A stretch of DNA of 64,000 bases, taken from Roseomonas sp. E05 (GTDB taxonomy: Bacteria; Pseudomonadota; Alphaproteobacteria; Acetobacterales; Acetobacteraceae). A model generated the notes under the pieces. That model was not told the DNA's origin and did not search any database. It saw only the letters and a list, made by a program, of their open reading frames with translations. The stretch is taken from positions 1 to 64,000 of the forward strand of contig NZ_JASIRT010000021.1 of NCBI RefSeq assembly GCF_030063475.1. Reading direction: 5' to 3'. Positions within the stretch are counted from its first letter, which is position 1. The number at the start of each line of letters is the position of its first letter. The translations under genes were made by a program, and so were the position numbers. Below are positions 39,424 to 47,723 of the stretch, piece by piece.

Positions 39424-40521
39424 TTATCGGGCGTAACGGTGGGGAACGAAGGGGGTGGGCGCGACGCAGGCCGGGAGCGGCTTGCCGCGCACCATGAGAT
39501 CAAGCGTGGTGCCGTCGGCGGCGTGCTCGCGCGCCACGTAGCCCATGGCGCAGGGGCCGTTCAGCGAGGGGCCGAAGGTGCCGCTGGTCACCTCGCCCAC
39601 CGTCGCGCCGCCGGCCACGATCGAGGTGTGCGCGCGGGCGGGCTGGCGCCCCTCCGGCAACAGGCCGACGCGCAGCCGCTTCGGGCCGTTGTCCAGCTCC
39701 TCGCGAACGCGCTCGGCGCCGGGGAAGTTCCACTCGCTGCGGCGGCGCTTGCCGATGGTCCAGACCAGGTTGGCCTCGACCGGGCTGGTCGTCTCGTCGA
39801 TGTCGTTGCCGTAGAGGCAGAGGCCCGCTTCCAGCCGCAGCGAGTCGCGCGCGCCGAGCCCGGCGGGCGAGACGCCGGGCAGCGCCAGCAGGGCGCGGGC
39901 CAGGGCCTCGGCCTGCTCGGCCGGCACGCTGATCTCCACGCCGTCCTCGCCGGTATAGCCGCTGCGGCTGACCAGCACGGGAATGCCCTCAATCTCGGTG
40001 GCGGCGACGCCCATGAAGCCGAGCATGGCGATGGCGGGCGCCAGCGAGGCCAAGGCGGCAACGGCGGCGGGGCCCTGCAGCGCGATCAGCGCACGGTCCT
40101 CCAGCCGGTTCAGCCGGACGCCGGCGGGCAGCACCGCCTCGATGGCCGGCAGATCCACGTCCTTGCGGCTGGCGTTCACCACCAGGAAGAGCCGGTCGCC
40201 GAGATTGGCGACCATGAAGTCGTCCAGGATGCCGCCCGATTCGGTGGTCAGCAGGCCGTATTTCTGGCGCCCGGGCTTCAGGATCTTCACGTCGGCCGGG
40301 GTCAGGCGCTCCAGCGCCTCGGCCGCGCCCTCGCCGACCAACTCCGCCTGTCCCATGTGGGAGACGTCGAACAGCGCGGCGCCGCTGCGGCAGGCCAGGT
40401 GCTCGGCCAGGATGCCGGCGGGATACTGCACCGGCATGGAATAGCCGGCGAAGGGCACCATCTTGCCGCCCAGCTCGCGGTGCAGGGATGCCAGGGGAGT
40501 CTCAAGCAAGGTCTCGGCCAC
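39424..40521 (-). CDS. gcvT: Aminomethyltransferase (glycine cleavage T protein)
   Basis: A 365-residue tetrahydrofolate-dependent enzyme. The folate-site region includes GAALFDVSHMGQ, SGYTGEDGVEI and RDSLRLEAGLCLYGNDI. It releases ammonia and forms methylene-THF from the GcvH intermediate. The start codon is GTG with GGAGG just upstream. First gene of the gcvTHP operon, preceded by the riboswitch. Confidence 0.95.
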   Translation of the reverse strand: MAETLLETPLASLHRELGGKMVPFAGYSMPVQYPAGILAEHLACRSGAALFDVSHMGQAELVGEGAAEALERLTPADVKILKPGRQKYGLLTTESGGILDDFMVANLGDRLFLVVNASRKDVDLPAIEAVLPAGVRLNRLEDRALIALQGPAAVAALASLAPAIAMLGFMGVAATEIEGIPVLVSRSGYTGEDGVEISVPAEQAEALARALLALPGVSPAGLGARDSLRLEAGLCLYGNDIDETTSPVEANLVWTIGKRRRSEWNFPGAERVREELDNGPKRLRVGLLPEGRQPARAHTSIVAGGATVGEVTSGTFGPSLNGPCAMGYVAREHAADGTTLDLMVRGKPLPACVAPTPFVPHRYAR

Positions 40522-40565
40522 GCAGCCTCCAACGCCGCGCGATGGCGGCGGGTCAGGGTTCGTGG

Positions 40566-40765
40566 CCCCCCTCTGTCCCGAGACCTGAGAGATTCAGCGC
40601 GGGCGTTTGCGCGCCTTACTCCGTCGGTGCCAGCCCCCGTTTCCGGGCTTTGGGCTTTCCAGAGGTCCCTTCCCCACGCGGCCCTTCTGCCTGAGCGTTT
40701 CCGGGGGCCGGTTGCGCCTTCGGCGACGGCCACCGCGAGCGGCGCCGTTCTCTCCCGCGCGGGAT
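40566..40765 (-). promoter_or_regulatory. Tandem glycine riboswitch upstream of gcvT
   Basis: Read on the minus strand, the first aptamer opens with CGGGAGAGAACGG and contains GCCGAAGGCGCAACCGG and GCTCAGGCAGAAGG. A second aptamer follows, with CACCGACGGAGTAAGGCGCG and CTCTCAGGTCTCGGGACAG. These are the conserved cores of the glycine aptamer, present twice. It would switch on gcvTHP when glycine is abundant. Confidence 0.9.
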
Positions 40766-40991
40766 CTGCGGGAACTCCTAGGTGCCCGAGCGCCGCGCCG
40801 CTTGCAAGGGGCGAGGAGCGTCGGCGTGCGGAATCGGCACATCGCCGGCGGGCATCATGTCACCAAGTGGTGACGGCATTCCGTATTTTGCACAGATTGT
40901 AGCGGTGAAATGGCGCCACACCGATGCTATTTCACGTCTCGATTGCGCCGCATCGGGCACGGTGCCGGCCCGCCTCGGAGATCCGTCCGCC

Positions 40992-42224
40992 ATGTCAGCT
41001 TCGACCCTTGCCGCCCCGGCGCCCCCGCGGCGCCCGGCCGGCATCAACACCCCTGTCGCGCTCGGCGCCCTGGCCATCCTGCTGGCCGGCATGGCAGCCG
41101 TCGGGCAGCTCGTCAGCCCGCGCCAGGCGGCGCTCTACCTGCTGGGCGGAGCGCTTGGCCTCGTCCTCTACCACGCGGCCTTCGGCTTCACCTCCGCCTG
41201 GCGGGTCTTCATCGCCGACCGGCGCGGCGAAGGTCTGCGGGCGCAGATGGTGATGCTCGCCATCGCCGTGCTGCTGTTCTTCCCCGTGCTCTCCGCCGGC
41301 ACGCTGCTGGGGCAGCCTGTGCAGGGGCTGGTCTCGCCGGTGGGCGTCTCGGTGGTGGTCGGCGCCCTCCTCTTCGGCATGGGGATGCAGCTCGGCGGCG
41401 GCTGCGCCTCCGGCACGCTCTACACGGCCGGCGGCGGCTCGACGCGCATGGTGCTGACCCTCGCGGCCTTCGTCGCCGGCTCGGCGCTCGGCGCGGCGCA
41501 TCTGCACTGGTGGGCGGCGCTGCCGCACCTGCCGCCCATTTCCCTCGTCCAGAGCTGGGGCATGGTGCCCGCGCTGGCCGCCAACCTGGCGGTCTTCGCC
41601 CTGATCGCCGGCGTGACGGTGGTGCTGGAGCGGCGGCGGCATGGCCGGCTGGTGCGGGCCGCGGCCGCTCCACGCGCGGGGCTGGGCCGCTTCCTGCGTG
41701 GCCCCTGGCCGATCCTGGCGGGAGCGGTGGCCCTGGCGGTGCTGAACTTCGCGACCCTGACTCTGGCCGGGCGCCCCTGGGGCATCACCTCGGCCTTCGC
41801 CCTCTGGGGCTCCAAGGCCGCCCTCGCCCTGGGCTTCGACGTGAACAGCTGGCCCTACTGGTCCTCGCCGGCACAGCAGGCGGCGCTGCATGGCAGTGTG
41901 CTGAGCGACATCACCTCGGTGATGGATGTCGGCATCATCCTCGGCGCCATGCTGGCCGCGGCGCTGGCGGGCCGTTTCTCGCCGACGCTGCGGATTCCGC
42001 TGCGCTCCGCCGTCGCCGCGGTGGTGGGCGGCGTCATGCTCGGCTATGGCGCGCGGCTCGCCTATGGCTGCAACATCGGCGCCTACTTCTCCGGCATCGC
42101 CTCCGGCAGCCTGCATGGCTGGGTGTGGATGGTGGCCGCCTTCCTGGGAAACGTCCTCGGTACCCGTCTCCGCCCGCTCTTCGGGCTGGAGGTGGAACGC
42201 CTGCCGCGGCAGACCGGCTGCTGA
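40992..42224 (+). CDS. YeeE/YedE family transporter (thiosulfate-type)
   Basis: A 410-residue membrane protein with about ten segments. The two signature cysteine sites are [15 protein letters not shown] and [19 protein letters not shown], the family's thiosulfate or sulfur-compound relay sites. It resembles TsuA/YeeE, which imports thiosulfate. Whether this one imports thiosulfate or selenium/sulfur intermediates is not settled. The usual partner TsuB/YeeD (TusA-like) is not adjacent. The ATG at 40992 starts the homology. Confidence 0.85.
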   Translation: MSASTLAAPAPPRRPAGINTPVALGALAILLAGMAAVGQLVSPRQAALYLLGGALGLVLYHAAFGFTSAWRVFIADRRGEGLRAQMVMLAIAVLLFFPVLSAGTLLGQPVQGLVSPVGVSVVVGALLFGMGMQLGGGCASGTLYTAGGGSTRMVLTLAAFVAGSALGAAHLHWWAALPHLPPISLVQSWGMVPALAANLAVFALIAGVTVVLERRRHGRLVRAAAAPRAGLGRFLRGPWPILAGAVALAVLNFATLTLAGRPWGITSAFALWGSKAALALGFDVNSWPYWSSPAQQAALHGSVLSDITSVMDVGIILGAMLAAALAGRFSPTLRIPLRSAVAAVVGGVMLGYGARLAYGCNIGAYFSGIASGSLHGWVWMVAAFLGNVLGTRLRPLFGLEVERLPRQTGC

Positions 42225-42233
42225 GCGGCTGCT

Positions 42234-42258
42234 CCGGGCCGCGCGCGCCGCGGCCCGG
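42234..42258 (+). terminator. Hairpin downstream of the YeeE/YedE gene
   Basis: CCGGGCCGCG and CGCGGCCCGG pair perfectly over 10 bases with a 5-base loop, ten bases after the stop codon. There is no T-tract. Confidence 0.55.
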
Positions 42259-42513
42259 TACGTCCTGCGCGGATGCGCTTCCACGCGCCAGGGCCTGCGA
42301 TGCTCCTCCCGCCACTCCCTTCCGGGAAATCCGGAGCCTCGAAGGGGCCGCCCGCAGACGGCCGCGCCGGACCGTTTTCCAGCAACAACCGTGGCTCACA
42401 CCGGCAGGGTCTCCCAGGGCTTTTTCCGCTCGCGTCGGCCCGCCGCAAAAGCTCCAGCCACTTGTTTCCCCAGGATCATCCGCCCGAACGGTTCCGTCTG
42501 GCTGGATGATGCG

Positions 42514-43083
42514 CTAGCGCGGGCCACGCTGGCGGTTCAGCGCCAGTTCCTCCGGGCTGAGCACGAAACCGAGCAGGATGCGCTTCTGCGCCGCCGCAGC
42601 CTGCGGTTGGCCGGGAATGCGGATGCTCAGCTCCTCGCCCTCGTTCTTCGTGCGCGAAACGTTGGATGGGAATTCAACCTGCATGGTATAGGTCGCGCGG
42701 GAAAGGATGTGGTTCCCGTTGTCCACCACCGCCACCATATAGGGGATCTCGGCGGTGCGGCCCTGGGCGGCGGGGCCGCGCTCCGCGTTGAAGTTGGGGG
42801 TGAGGGTGACGTCCAGCCCGGCTTGGCGGGGCGCGTAGTCGCATTTCGCCTGGAAGCCCGACAGGGAGGCGTTCAGTTCCATGGCCGTCAGGTCCTGCCC
42901 GCCGCCCGGGCGGAAGCGGGTCAGGTCCGCGGCATCGGCAAGGATGGCGATGCGCGGGCAGGGCGCCGTCGCATTGGACAACGGCGTGGCCGTTCCACCA
43001 CCGCCGCTGCAGGCGCCGAGCAGCAGAACTGCCCCACCGATTGCCACCATCCCGCCGTTCCGGAGGTTCCGCGCCTTGACCAT
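42514..43083 (-). CDS. Hypothetical lipoprotein
   Basis: A 189-residue protein with a lipobox: a hydrophobic [14 protein letters not shown] segment ends in the lipidated Cys25, followed by SGGGG. The mature part is hydrophilic with no domain I recognise. It is predicted to be anchored in the outer or inner membrane facing the periplasm. It is divergent from ispH. The ATG at 43083 gives a compact signal peptide. Confidence 0.75.
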   Translation of the reverse strand: MVKARNLRNGGMVAIGGAVLLLGACSGGGGTATPLSNATAPCPRIAILADAADLTRFRPGGGQDLTAMELNASLSGFQAKCDYAPRQAGLDVTLTPNFNAERGPAAQGRTAEIPYMVAVVDNGNHILSRATYTMQVEFPSNVSRTKNEGEELSIRIPGQPQAAAAQKRILLGFVLSPEELALNRQRGPR

Positions 43084-43146
43084 GCTGCCACTCTTCCCCT
43101 TAGTGCCGCGTCCGGATGCCCCGGCCGGTTGCCCGGGCACCGCCGC

Positions 43147-44124
43147 ATGAACGACCATGACCCCATCGGACAGGCCAGCATGACCGTCAAGCCCGCCCTG
43201 TATGTGCTGCTCGCCGGCCCCCGGGGCTTCTGCGCCGGCGTGGACCGCGCGATCAAGATCGTCGAGGAGACGCTGCATCGCTTTGGCCCGCCCGTCTACG
43301 TCCGGCATGAGATCGTCCATAACCGCTTCGTGGTGAACAGCCTGCAGGCCAAGGGCGCTGTCTTCGTCGAGGAGCTGGACGAGGTGCCGGAGGATGCGCC
43401 GGTGGTGTTCAGCGCCCATGGCGTGCCCAAGGCGGTGCCGGCGGAGGCGAAGCGGCGAAACATGGTCTATCTGGACGCCACCTGCCCGCTGGTCTCCAAG
43501 GTGCACCGCGCCGCCGAGCACCAGGCGGCTGCCGGGCGGCATATCCTGCTGATCGGGCATGAGGGGCACCCGGAGGTGGTGGGCACGCTGGGCCAGCTGC
43601 CGCCCGGCTCCTTCACCCTGATCGAGACGGTGGAGGATGCCGAGCGCAAGCCGGTGCCCGACCTGCCGCTGACCTACACCACCCAGACCACCCTCTCGGT
43701 GGAGGATACCGCCGGCATCGTCGCCGCCCTGCGCCGCCGCTTCCCGGACATGGCCGAGCCTGCGAAGGAGAGCATCTGCTACGCCACCACCAACCGCCAG
43801 GCGGCGGTGAAGGCGATCGCCGCCCGCGCCGACATGGTGGTGGTGGTCGGCGCGCCGAACTCCTCCAACAGCGTGCGGCTGCGGGAGGTGGCGGAGCGCG
43901 CCGGCTGCCCGCGCGCCATCATGGTGCAGCGGGGCAGCGACCTCGACCCGGCGGTGGTGGAGGGGCTCGGCACCGTCGGCATTACCGCAGGCGCCAGCGC
44001 GCCGGAGGTGCTGGTGGAGGAAATCCTCGCCCGGCTGCGCGAGCGCTTCACGCTGACCCTTGAGGAAGTGGTCGTGGCGCAGGAAACTGTGACGTTCAAG
44101 CTGCCGGCGGCGCTGGCGAAGTAA
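43147..44124 (+). CDS. ispH: 4-hydroxy-3-methylbut-2-enyl diphosphate reductase
   Basis: A 325-residue iron-sulfur enzyme of the last step of the MEP isoprenoid pathway. The three cluster cysteines are in [19 protein letters not shown] and [10 protein letters not shown]. Substrate-binding residues are seen in VVFSAHGV and GAPNSSNS. First of a three-gene unit with thrB and rnhA, a gene order known from other alphaproteobacteria. Confidence 0.95.
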   Translation: MNDHDPIGQASMTVKPALYVLLAGPRGFCAGVDRAIKIVEETLHRFGPPVYVRHEIVHNRFVVNSLQAKGAVFVEELDEVPEDAPVVFSAHGVPKAVPAEAKRRNMVYLDATCPLVSKVHRAAEHQAAAGRHILLIGHEGHPEVVGTLGQLPPGSFTLIETVEDAERKPVPDLPLTYTTQTTLSVEDTAGIVAALRRRFPDMAEPAKESICYATTNRQAAVKAIAARADMVVVVGAPNSSNSVRLREVAERAGCPRAIMVQRGSDLDPAVVEGLGTVGITAGASAPEVLVEEILARLRERFTLTLEEVVVAQETVTFKLPAALAK

Positions 44125-44144
44125 TCTGCATCAATGGGGCGCCC

Positions 44145-45119
44145 ATGGCGGTCTATACCGAGGTTTCGGACGAGGCGTTGCGCGCCTTCCTCGCCGAATA
44201 TGAGCTGGGCGAGCTGCTGGCCTTCCGCGGCATCGCCGAAGGGGTGGAGAACAGCAACTTCGCCCTCAAGACCAGCGGCGGCGACTTCATTCTCACCCTC
44301 TATGAGAAGCGGGTGGACCCGGCGGAGCTGCCCTGGTTCCTCGGGCTGATGCGGCATCTGGCGGCGCATGGCCTCTCCTGCCCGCTCCCTGTGGCGGGAC
44401 GGGACGGCAGTGCCCTGCGCAGCCTCTGCGGCCGCCCGGCGGCCATCTGCACCTTCCTGCCCGGCGTCTGGCCCCGCCGGGTGCGGCAGGCGCATTGCGC
44501 GCCGGTGGGCGCGGCGCTGGCGCAGCTGCACAGTGCCGGCGAGGGCTTCCGCGCCGAGCGGCCGAACGCGCTCGGTCCACGCGCCTGGGCGCCGCTGCTG
44601 GACCGCTGCCGCGCCGGCGGCGACGCCGTACAGCCCGGCCTGGTCGTCGAGCTGGACGAGCACCTCGCCGGCATCCTGCGCGACTGGCCCCGGGGCCTGC
44701 CGCGCGGCCACATCCATGCCGATCTCTTCCCGGACAACGTCTTCTTCCTGGAGGAGGAGCGTGGCACGCCGCGCGTCTCCGGGCTGATCGACTTCTACTT
44801 CGCCTGCACCGACTTCCTGGCCTATGACCTCGCCATCTGCCTCAACGCCTGGTGCTTCGAGCCGGACCTTTCCCTCAACGTCACCAAGGCGCGGGCGCTG
44901 ATCGGCGCCTATCAGGCGCTGCGGCCGTTCACCCCGGAGGAGCTGGAGGCGCTGCCGGTGCTCTGCCGTGGGGCCGCCATCCGCTTCCTGCTGACGCGCC
45001 TCTACGACTGGACCCACACGCCCGCCGGGGCGCTGGTGACGCGCAAGGACCCGCTGGAATACTTGCGCCGCCTGCGCTTCCATGCCGGGGCGAAGGATGT
45101 TGCCGCCTATGGCCTCTGA
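44145..45119 (+). CDS. thrB: Homoserine kinase, type II (phosphotransferase fold)
   Basis: A 324-residue homoserine kinase of the aminoglycoside-phosphotransferase fold rather than GHMP type. The catalytic loop is [13 protein letters not shown] and the metal-binding Asp follows in [10 protein letters not shown]. It phosphorylates homoserine for threonine synthesis. It starts 21 bases after ispH and overlaps rnhA by 11 bases. Confidence 0.92.
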   Translation: MAVYTEVSDEALRAFLAEYELGELLAFRGIAEGVENSNFALKTSGGDFILTLYEKRVDPAELPWFLGLMRHLAAHGLSCPLPVAGRDGSALRSLCGRPAAICTFLPGVWPRRVRQAHCAPVGAALAQLHSAGEGFRAERPNALGPRAWAPLLDRCRAGGDAVQPGLVVELDEHLAGILRDWPRGLPRGHIHADLFPDNVFFLEEERGTPRVSGLIDFYFACTDFLAYDLAICLNAWCFEPDLSLNVTKARALIGAYQALRPFTPEELEALPVLCRGAAIRFLLTRLYDWTHTPAGALVTRKDPLEYLRRLRFHAGAKDVAAYGL

Positions 45120-45597
45120 CACGCCGCTTGACGCCTTCACCGAGGCCTCGCCCGAAGCATCGGAGCGGCTGGTCGAGATCTGGACCGATGGCGGCTGCAA
45201 GCCCAATCCCGGCCCCGGCGGCTGGGCCGCCATCCTGCGCTACGGCACGGCCGAGAAGGAGCTTTCCGGCTTCGACGCCGCCACCACCAACAACCGCATG
45301 GAACTGACCGCCGCCATCATGGCGCTGGAGACGCTGAAACGTCCCTGCACGGTGGTGCTGCACACGGACAGCGAGTACGTCCGCAACGGCATCAGCCGCT
45401 GGATCAACGGCTGGGTTCGCAACAACTGGCGCAACGCCGCCAAGGACCCGGTGGCGAACATGGAGCTGTGGCAGCGCCTGCTGGCCGCCGCCAAGCCGCA
45501 CAAGGTGGATTGGCGCTGGGTGCGAGGCCATGCCGGCGACGCGATGAACGAGCGCGCCGACCAGCTCGCGACCGCGGCACGGCAGGCCGGCCGGTAG
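45109..45597 (+). CDS. rnhA: Ribonuclease HI
   Basis: A 162-residue RNase H. Acidic catalytic residues lie in [29 protein letters not shown] and [11 protein letters not shown]; the His and final Asp are in [14 protein letters not shown]. It removes RNA from RNA-DNA hybrids. The start at 45109 lies inside the end of thrB. The accessory region begins within about ten bases of its stop codon. Confidence 0.95.
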   Translation: MASDTPLDAFTEASPEASERLVEIWTDGGCKPNPGPGGWAAILRYGTAEKELSGFDAATTNNRMELTAAIMALETLKRPCTVVLHTDSEYVRNGISRWINGWVRNNWRNAAKDPVANMELWQRLLAAAKPHKVDWRWVRGHAGDAMNERADQLATAARQAGR

Positions 45598-46491
45598 AGG
45601 CCCTGTTGTGAGCACCCCCAAAACCCGGCTCCGACACCAGTAAACTCCGTCGCCGCACAAGAACAACTTAGCCGCCAGCCAAATATTCGCGACGCCAATG
45701 ACAAGATATAGTTGAGCGTTTCCAAATAAATGAAGACCAGAACCGCTGCTATGGAAGCGCGTGCAAGTATAGTATGCTGAGCTACGTCGTGCGCCTGAGA
45801 GGCCTCGATCTCAAGGTCAGTTCTCAGGCGCCGCCATCATGCCTGCGCATGCAAGCGCGTGGCTGCGAGCCATGCGCGGCCGAGGCCAGCGAAGCCGCCT
45901 TGGCGGCCTAGCGGCATCACCGATCGGATGCCTTGCCGAGGTTTGGCGCCGTGTCCCGGCGTCGAATGACTGACAGGGTCAGCATGCCTGCCGGGGTGCG
46001 CGGCTCTTACGGCGGACGCCCCGGTCACCAACAGGCAGCCTGCGGAGCGGCCAAATGCGGTGATCTGCCTCGCCAAAGGCAACCCAAGCGGCGATGGTGA
46101 GCCGGGCAATCGGCAGCGAAAGCGTAGCGCGCGAGATCTGGCCAGAAGGCTGAAGCCGAGCCAAGGCGCCCTGTTTTCTTCTACGGCAGGTCTCATGCTT
46201 CAGGCAGGTCAACATGGACGATGGGCGGCTCTCGCATCCGCCTGGCGCGAAGGTCGGGACTGAACGACCGATTGTGGCTTGAAGGCCCTCAGGCGTGTGC
46301 TGCCATCGCGTCGAGTGGTCGGAGGCGGCGGTGCTGACGGCTGCGGCGAAGCTCAGATCAGGGTCCGATTCCGTGATCGAGCCAGAATGGCCCGACGTCG
46401 CCCCCGCTCCTGACTGCATCCGGCCGAACCCACGCCTCACACTGAAGATGCCAAGCTTACGCTGATACCTCGATCCGGACTATGGTGCGGT
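45598..46491. other. Gene-poor, less GC-rich region; possible Tn7-like element end
   Basis: About 890 bases with no supported gene. TGTTGTGAGCACCCCC starts at 45604, seven bases after rnhA. It is followed by blocks at 45633-45654, 45655-45676 and 45677-45696 that each end in CGCC or CGACGCC and share an A-rich middle, like a TnsB-binding-site array. The similarity between blocks is moderate (about half to two thirds of positions), so an element end is only a candidate. A perfect 10-bp inverted repeat occurs at 45791-45831. Confidence 0.4.
45791..45831. repeat. Perfect 10-bp inverted repeat
   Basis: GCGCCTGAGA (45791-45800) and TCTCAGGCGC (45822-45831) are separated by 21 bases in the non-coding zone after rnhA. 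It may be a hairpin or a protein-binding site. No neighbouring gene explains it. Confidence 0.6.
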
Positions 46492-47373
46492 ATGGATTCA
46501 CAGGTGGCCTCCGTCCAGGCGCAGCATGGCATCGATTTCACGACTCGGGACGAGGTACGAGGCATGCTGGCCTCGGCCAGGGGCCGCTTTTACGTCTACG
46601 CCCTGGGATGGCCTGACGGCACGCCGTTCTATATTGGGAAAGGCAGCAACTCGCCGGGCGTCGTTCCGCGGGTGTTCCAGCACGAGGCCGAGGCGAGGAC
46701 CACCGCGCGACGCTCGCACAAGCTCAACATCCTGCGCAAACTGACCCGTGAGGGGCTGGTGCCCTGTTACGCAATCAGCGGGTTCTTCGATGGCGAGTTC
46801 GAGGCGCACGCGGTAGAGCGCGGCCTGATCCTGCGGATCGGGCGCCATGACCTTCGGACAGGGCCGCTCGCCAACCAAACGGACGGCGGCGAGGGCACGT
46901 CCAACCCGTCGCAGGAATCTCGCGATCGCCGCCTCGCTACCCTGGGCGGACAGTCGGACGACCCAGACCGGCGGCGCATCAACGAGTTCTTCGCGGAGAT
47001 TGGGGGCCCGCAGGACTCGGTTCCGATCAAGCCGCTGCTGGGCTGGCGGAAGGCCGAACCCCTGGTACCAAGCTTGAAGGCAATCGGCCCCACCAGTCGG
47101 ATGGCCAAGGCCGTTGTCGCCAGCGCGGCCGCGAACGGTGTCCTGCTGCGTCCCGGCGTGATGATCCCCCGCCTACTCCAGGTGGATGGAGTCGAGTACC
47201 TGATTGAAAACGGCTGCGGCAAGGAAGCGATCACGGCAGGCGTCCTCTCCGCTCCGCCCGCGGTCGTTCTCCCTCGCGACGAGAGCATGGCGCTCACGGA
47301 GCGGGGCTTCCGCTTCGTGGTGGGCACTTTCGGGGCGGAGCGGCTGGTCTCCCTCGGTGTCCTCGAACCCTAA
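46492..47373 (+). CDS. GIY-YIG nuclease domain protein (LEM-3-like)
   Basis: A 293-residue protein. Residues of about 30-140 form a GIY-YIG-type domain: FYVYALG is the first motif, PFYIGKG the second, an Arg-bearing helix follows, and a Glu lies in EAHAVERGLI. The block ends with TDGGEGTSN, as in LEM-3-like domains. The C-terminal half is unrecognised. It is probably a DNA-cleaving or DNA-binding protein. It is the first gene inside the accessory region and reads toward the tns genes. The biological role is unknown. Confidence 0.7.
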   Translation: MDSQVASVQAQHGIDFTTRDEVRGMLASARGRFYVYALGWPDGTPFYIGKGSNSPGVVPRVFQHEAEARTTARRSHKLNILRKLTREGLVPCYAISGFFDGEFEAHAVERGLILRIGRHDLRTGPLANQTDGGEGTSNPSQESRDRRLATLGGQSDDPDRRRINEFFAEIGGPQDSVPIKPLLGWRKAEPLVPSLKAIGPTSRMAKAVVASAAANGVLLRPGVMIPRLLQVDGVEYLIENGCGKEAITAGVLSAPPAVVLPRDESMALTERGFRFVVGTFGAERLVSLGVLEP

Positions 47374-47598
47374 ATGCGGGCGGAGCGCCCGACTCAGGCG
47401 AGTTTGCTCATCAGCGGCACCGAGAGTGTTTATGAGGGACTTCTGAAGCACGCAGAGTCGCTGGCAGACCTCATGACCTGGTCAGCTCAGCACGCCGCAG
47501 TGGACCTTGACGTCCCTTACTTCGGCCTCGATTTCGTGGTCGCTCGTGGAGCCACAATCGACGGCTCCGGCATGCTCAAGCACCTCGATCCAGACTAA
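47374..47598 (+). CDS. Small hypothetical protein
   Basis: A 74-residue open frame that begins on the base after the GIY-YIG stop codon. It has no recognised domain, no signal sequence and no clear ribosome site of its own, so it would depend on translational coupling. It may be real or a chance frame. Confidence 0.35.
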   Translation: MRAERPTQASLLISGTESVYEGLLKHAESLADLMTWSAQHAAVDLDVPYFGLDFVVARGATIDGSGMLKHLDPD

Positions 47599-47723
47599 CC
47601 TAAGCTGCCCCCACCCCGGTAAAGCGATGCAGTCTGACCCGCCGCTGTAATTTCCGAGGGTCATGCCGGATGTAGCACTGCATGGTCATGGCCGAGCCGT
47701 ATGCGAATGGCCCAGCGTGCTCA

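Noticed and set aside
45837-46440. Overlapping minus-strand frames in the non-coding zone after rnhA
   Set aside because: No domain, ribosome site or codon-bias support. They may be remnants, but I cannot tell, so they are not annotated.
46465-47598. Similar strings CCTCGATCCGGACTA near 46470 and CCTCGATCCAGACTA at 47583
   Set aside because: The match is only about 15 bases, one copy being the end of a doubtful small ORF. It is too short to call a repeat or an attachment site.
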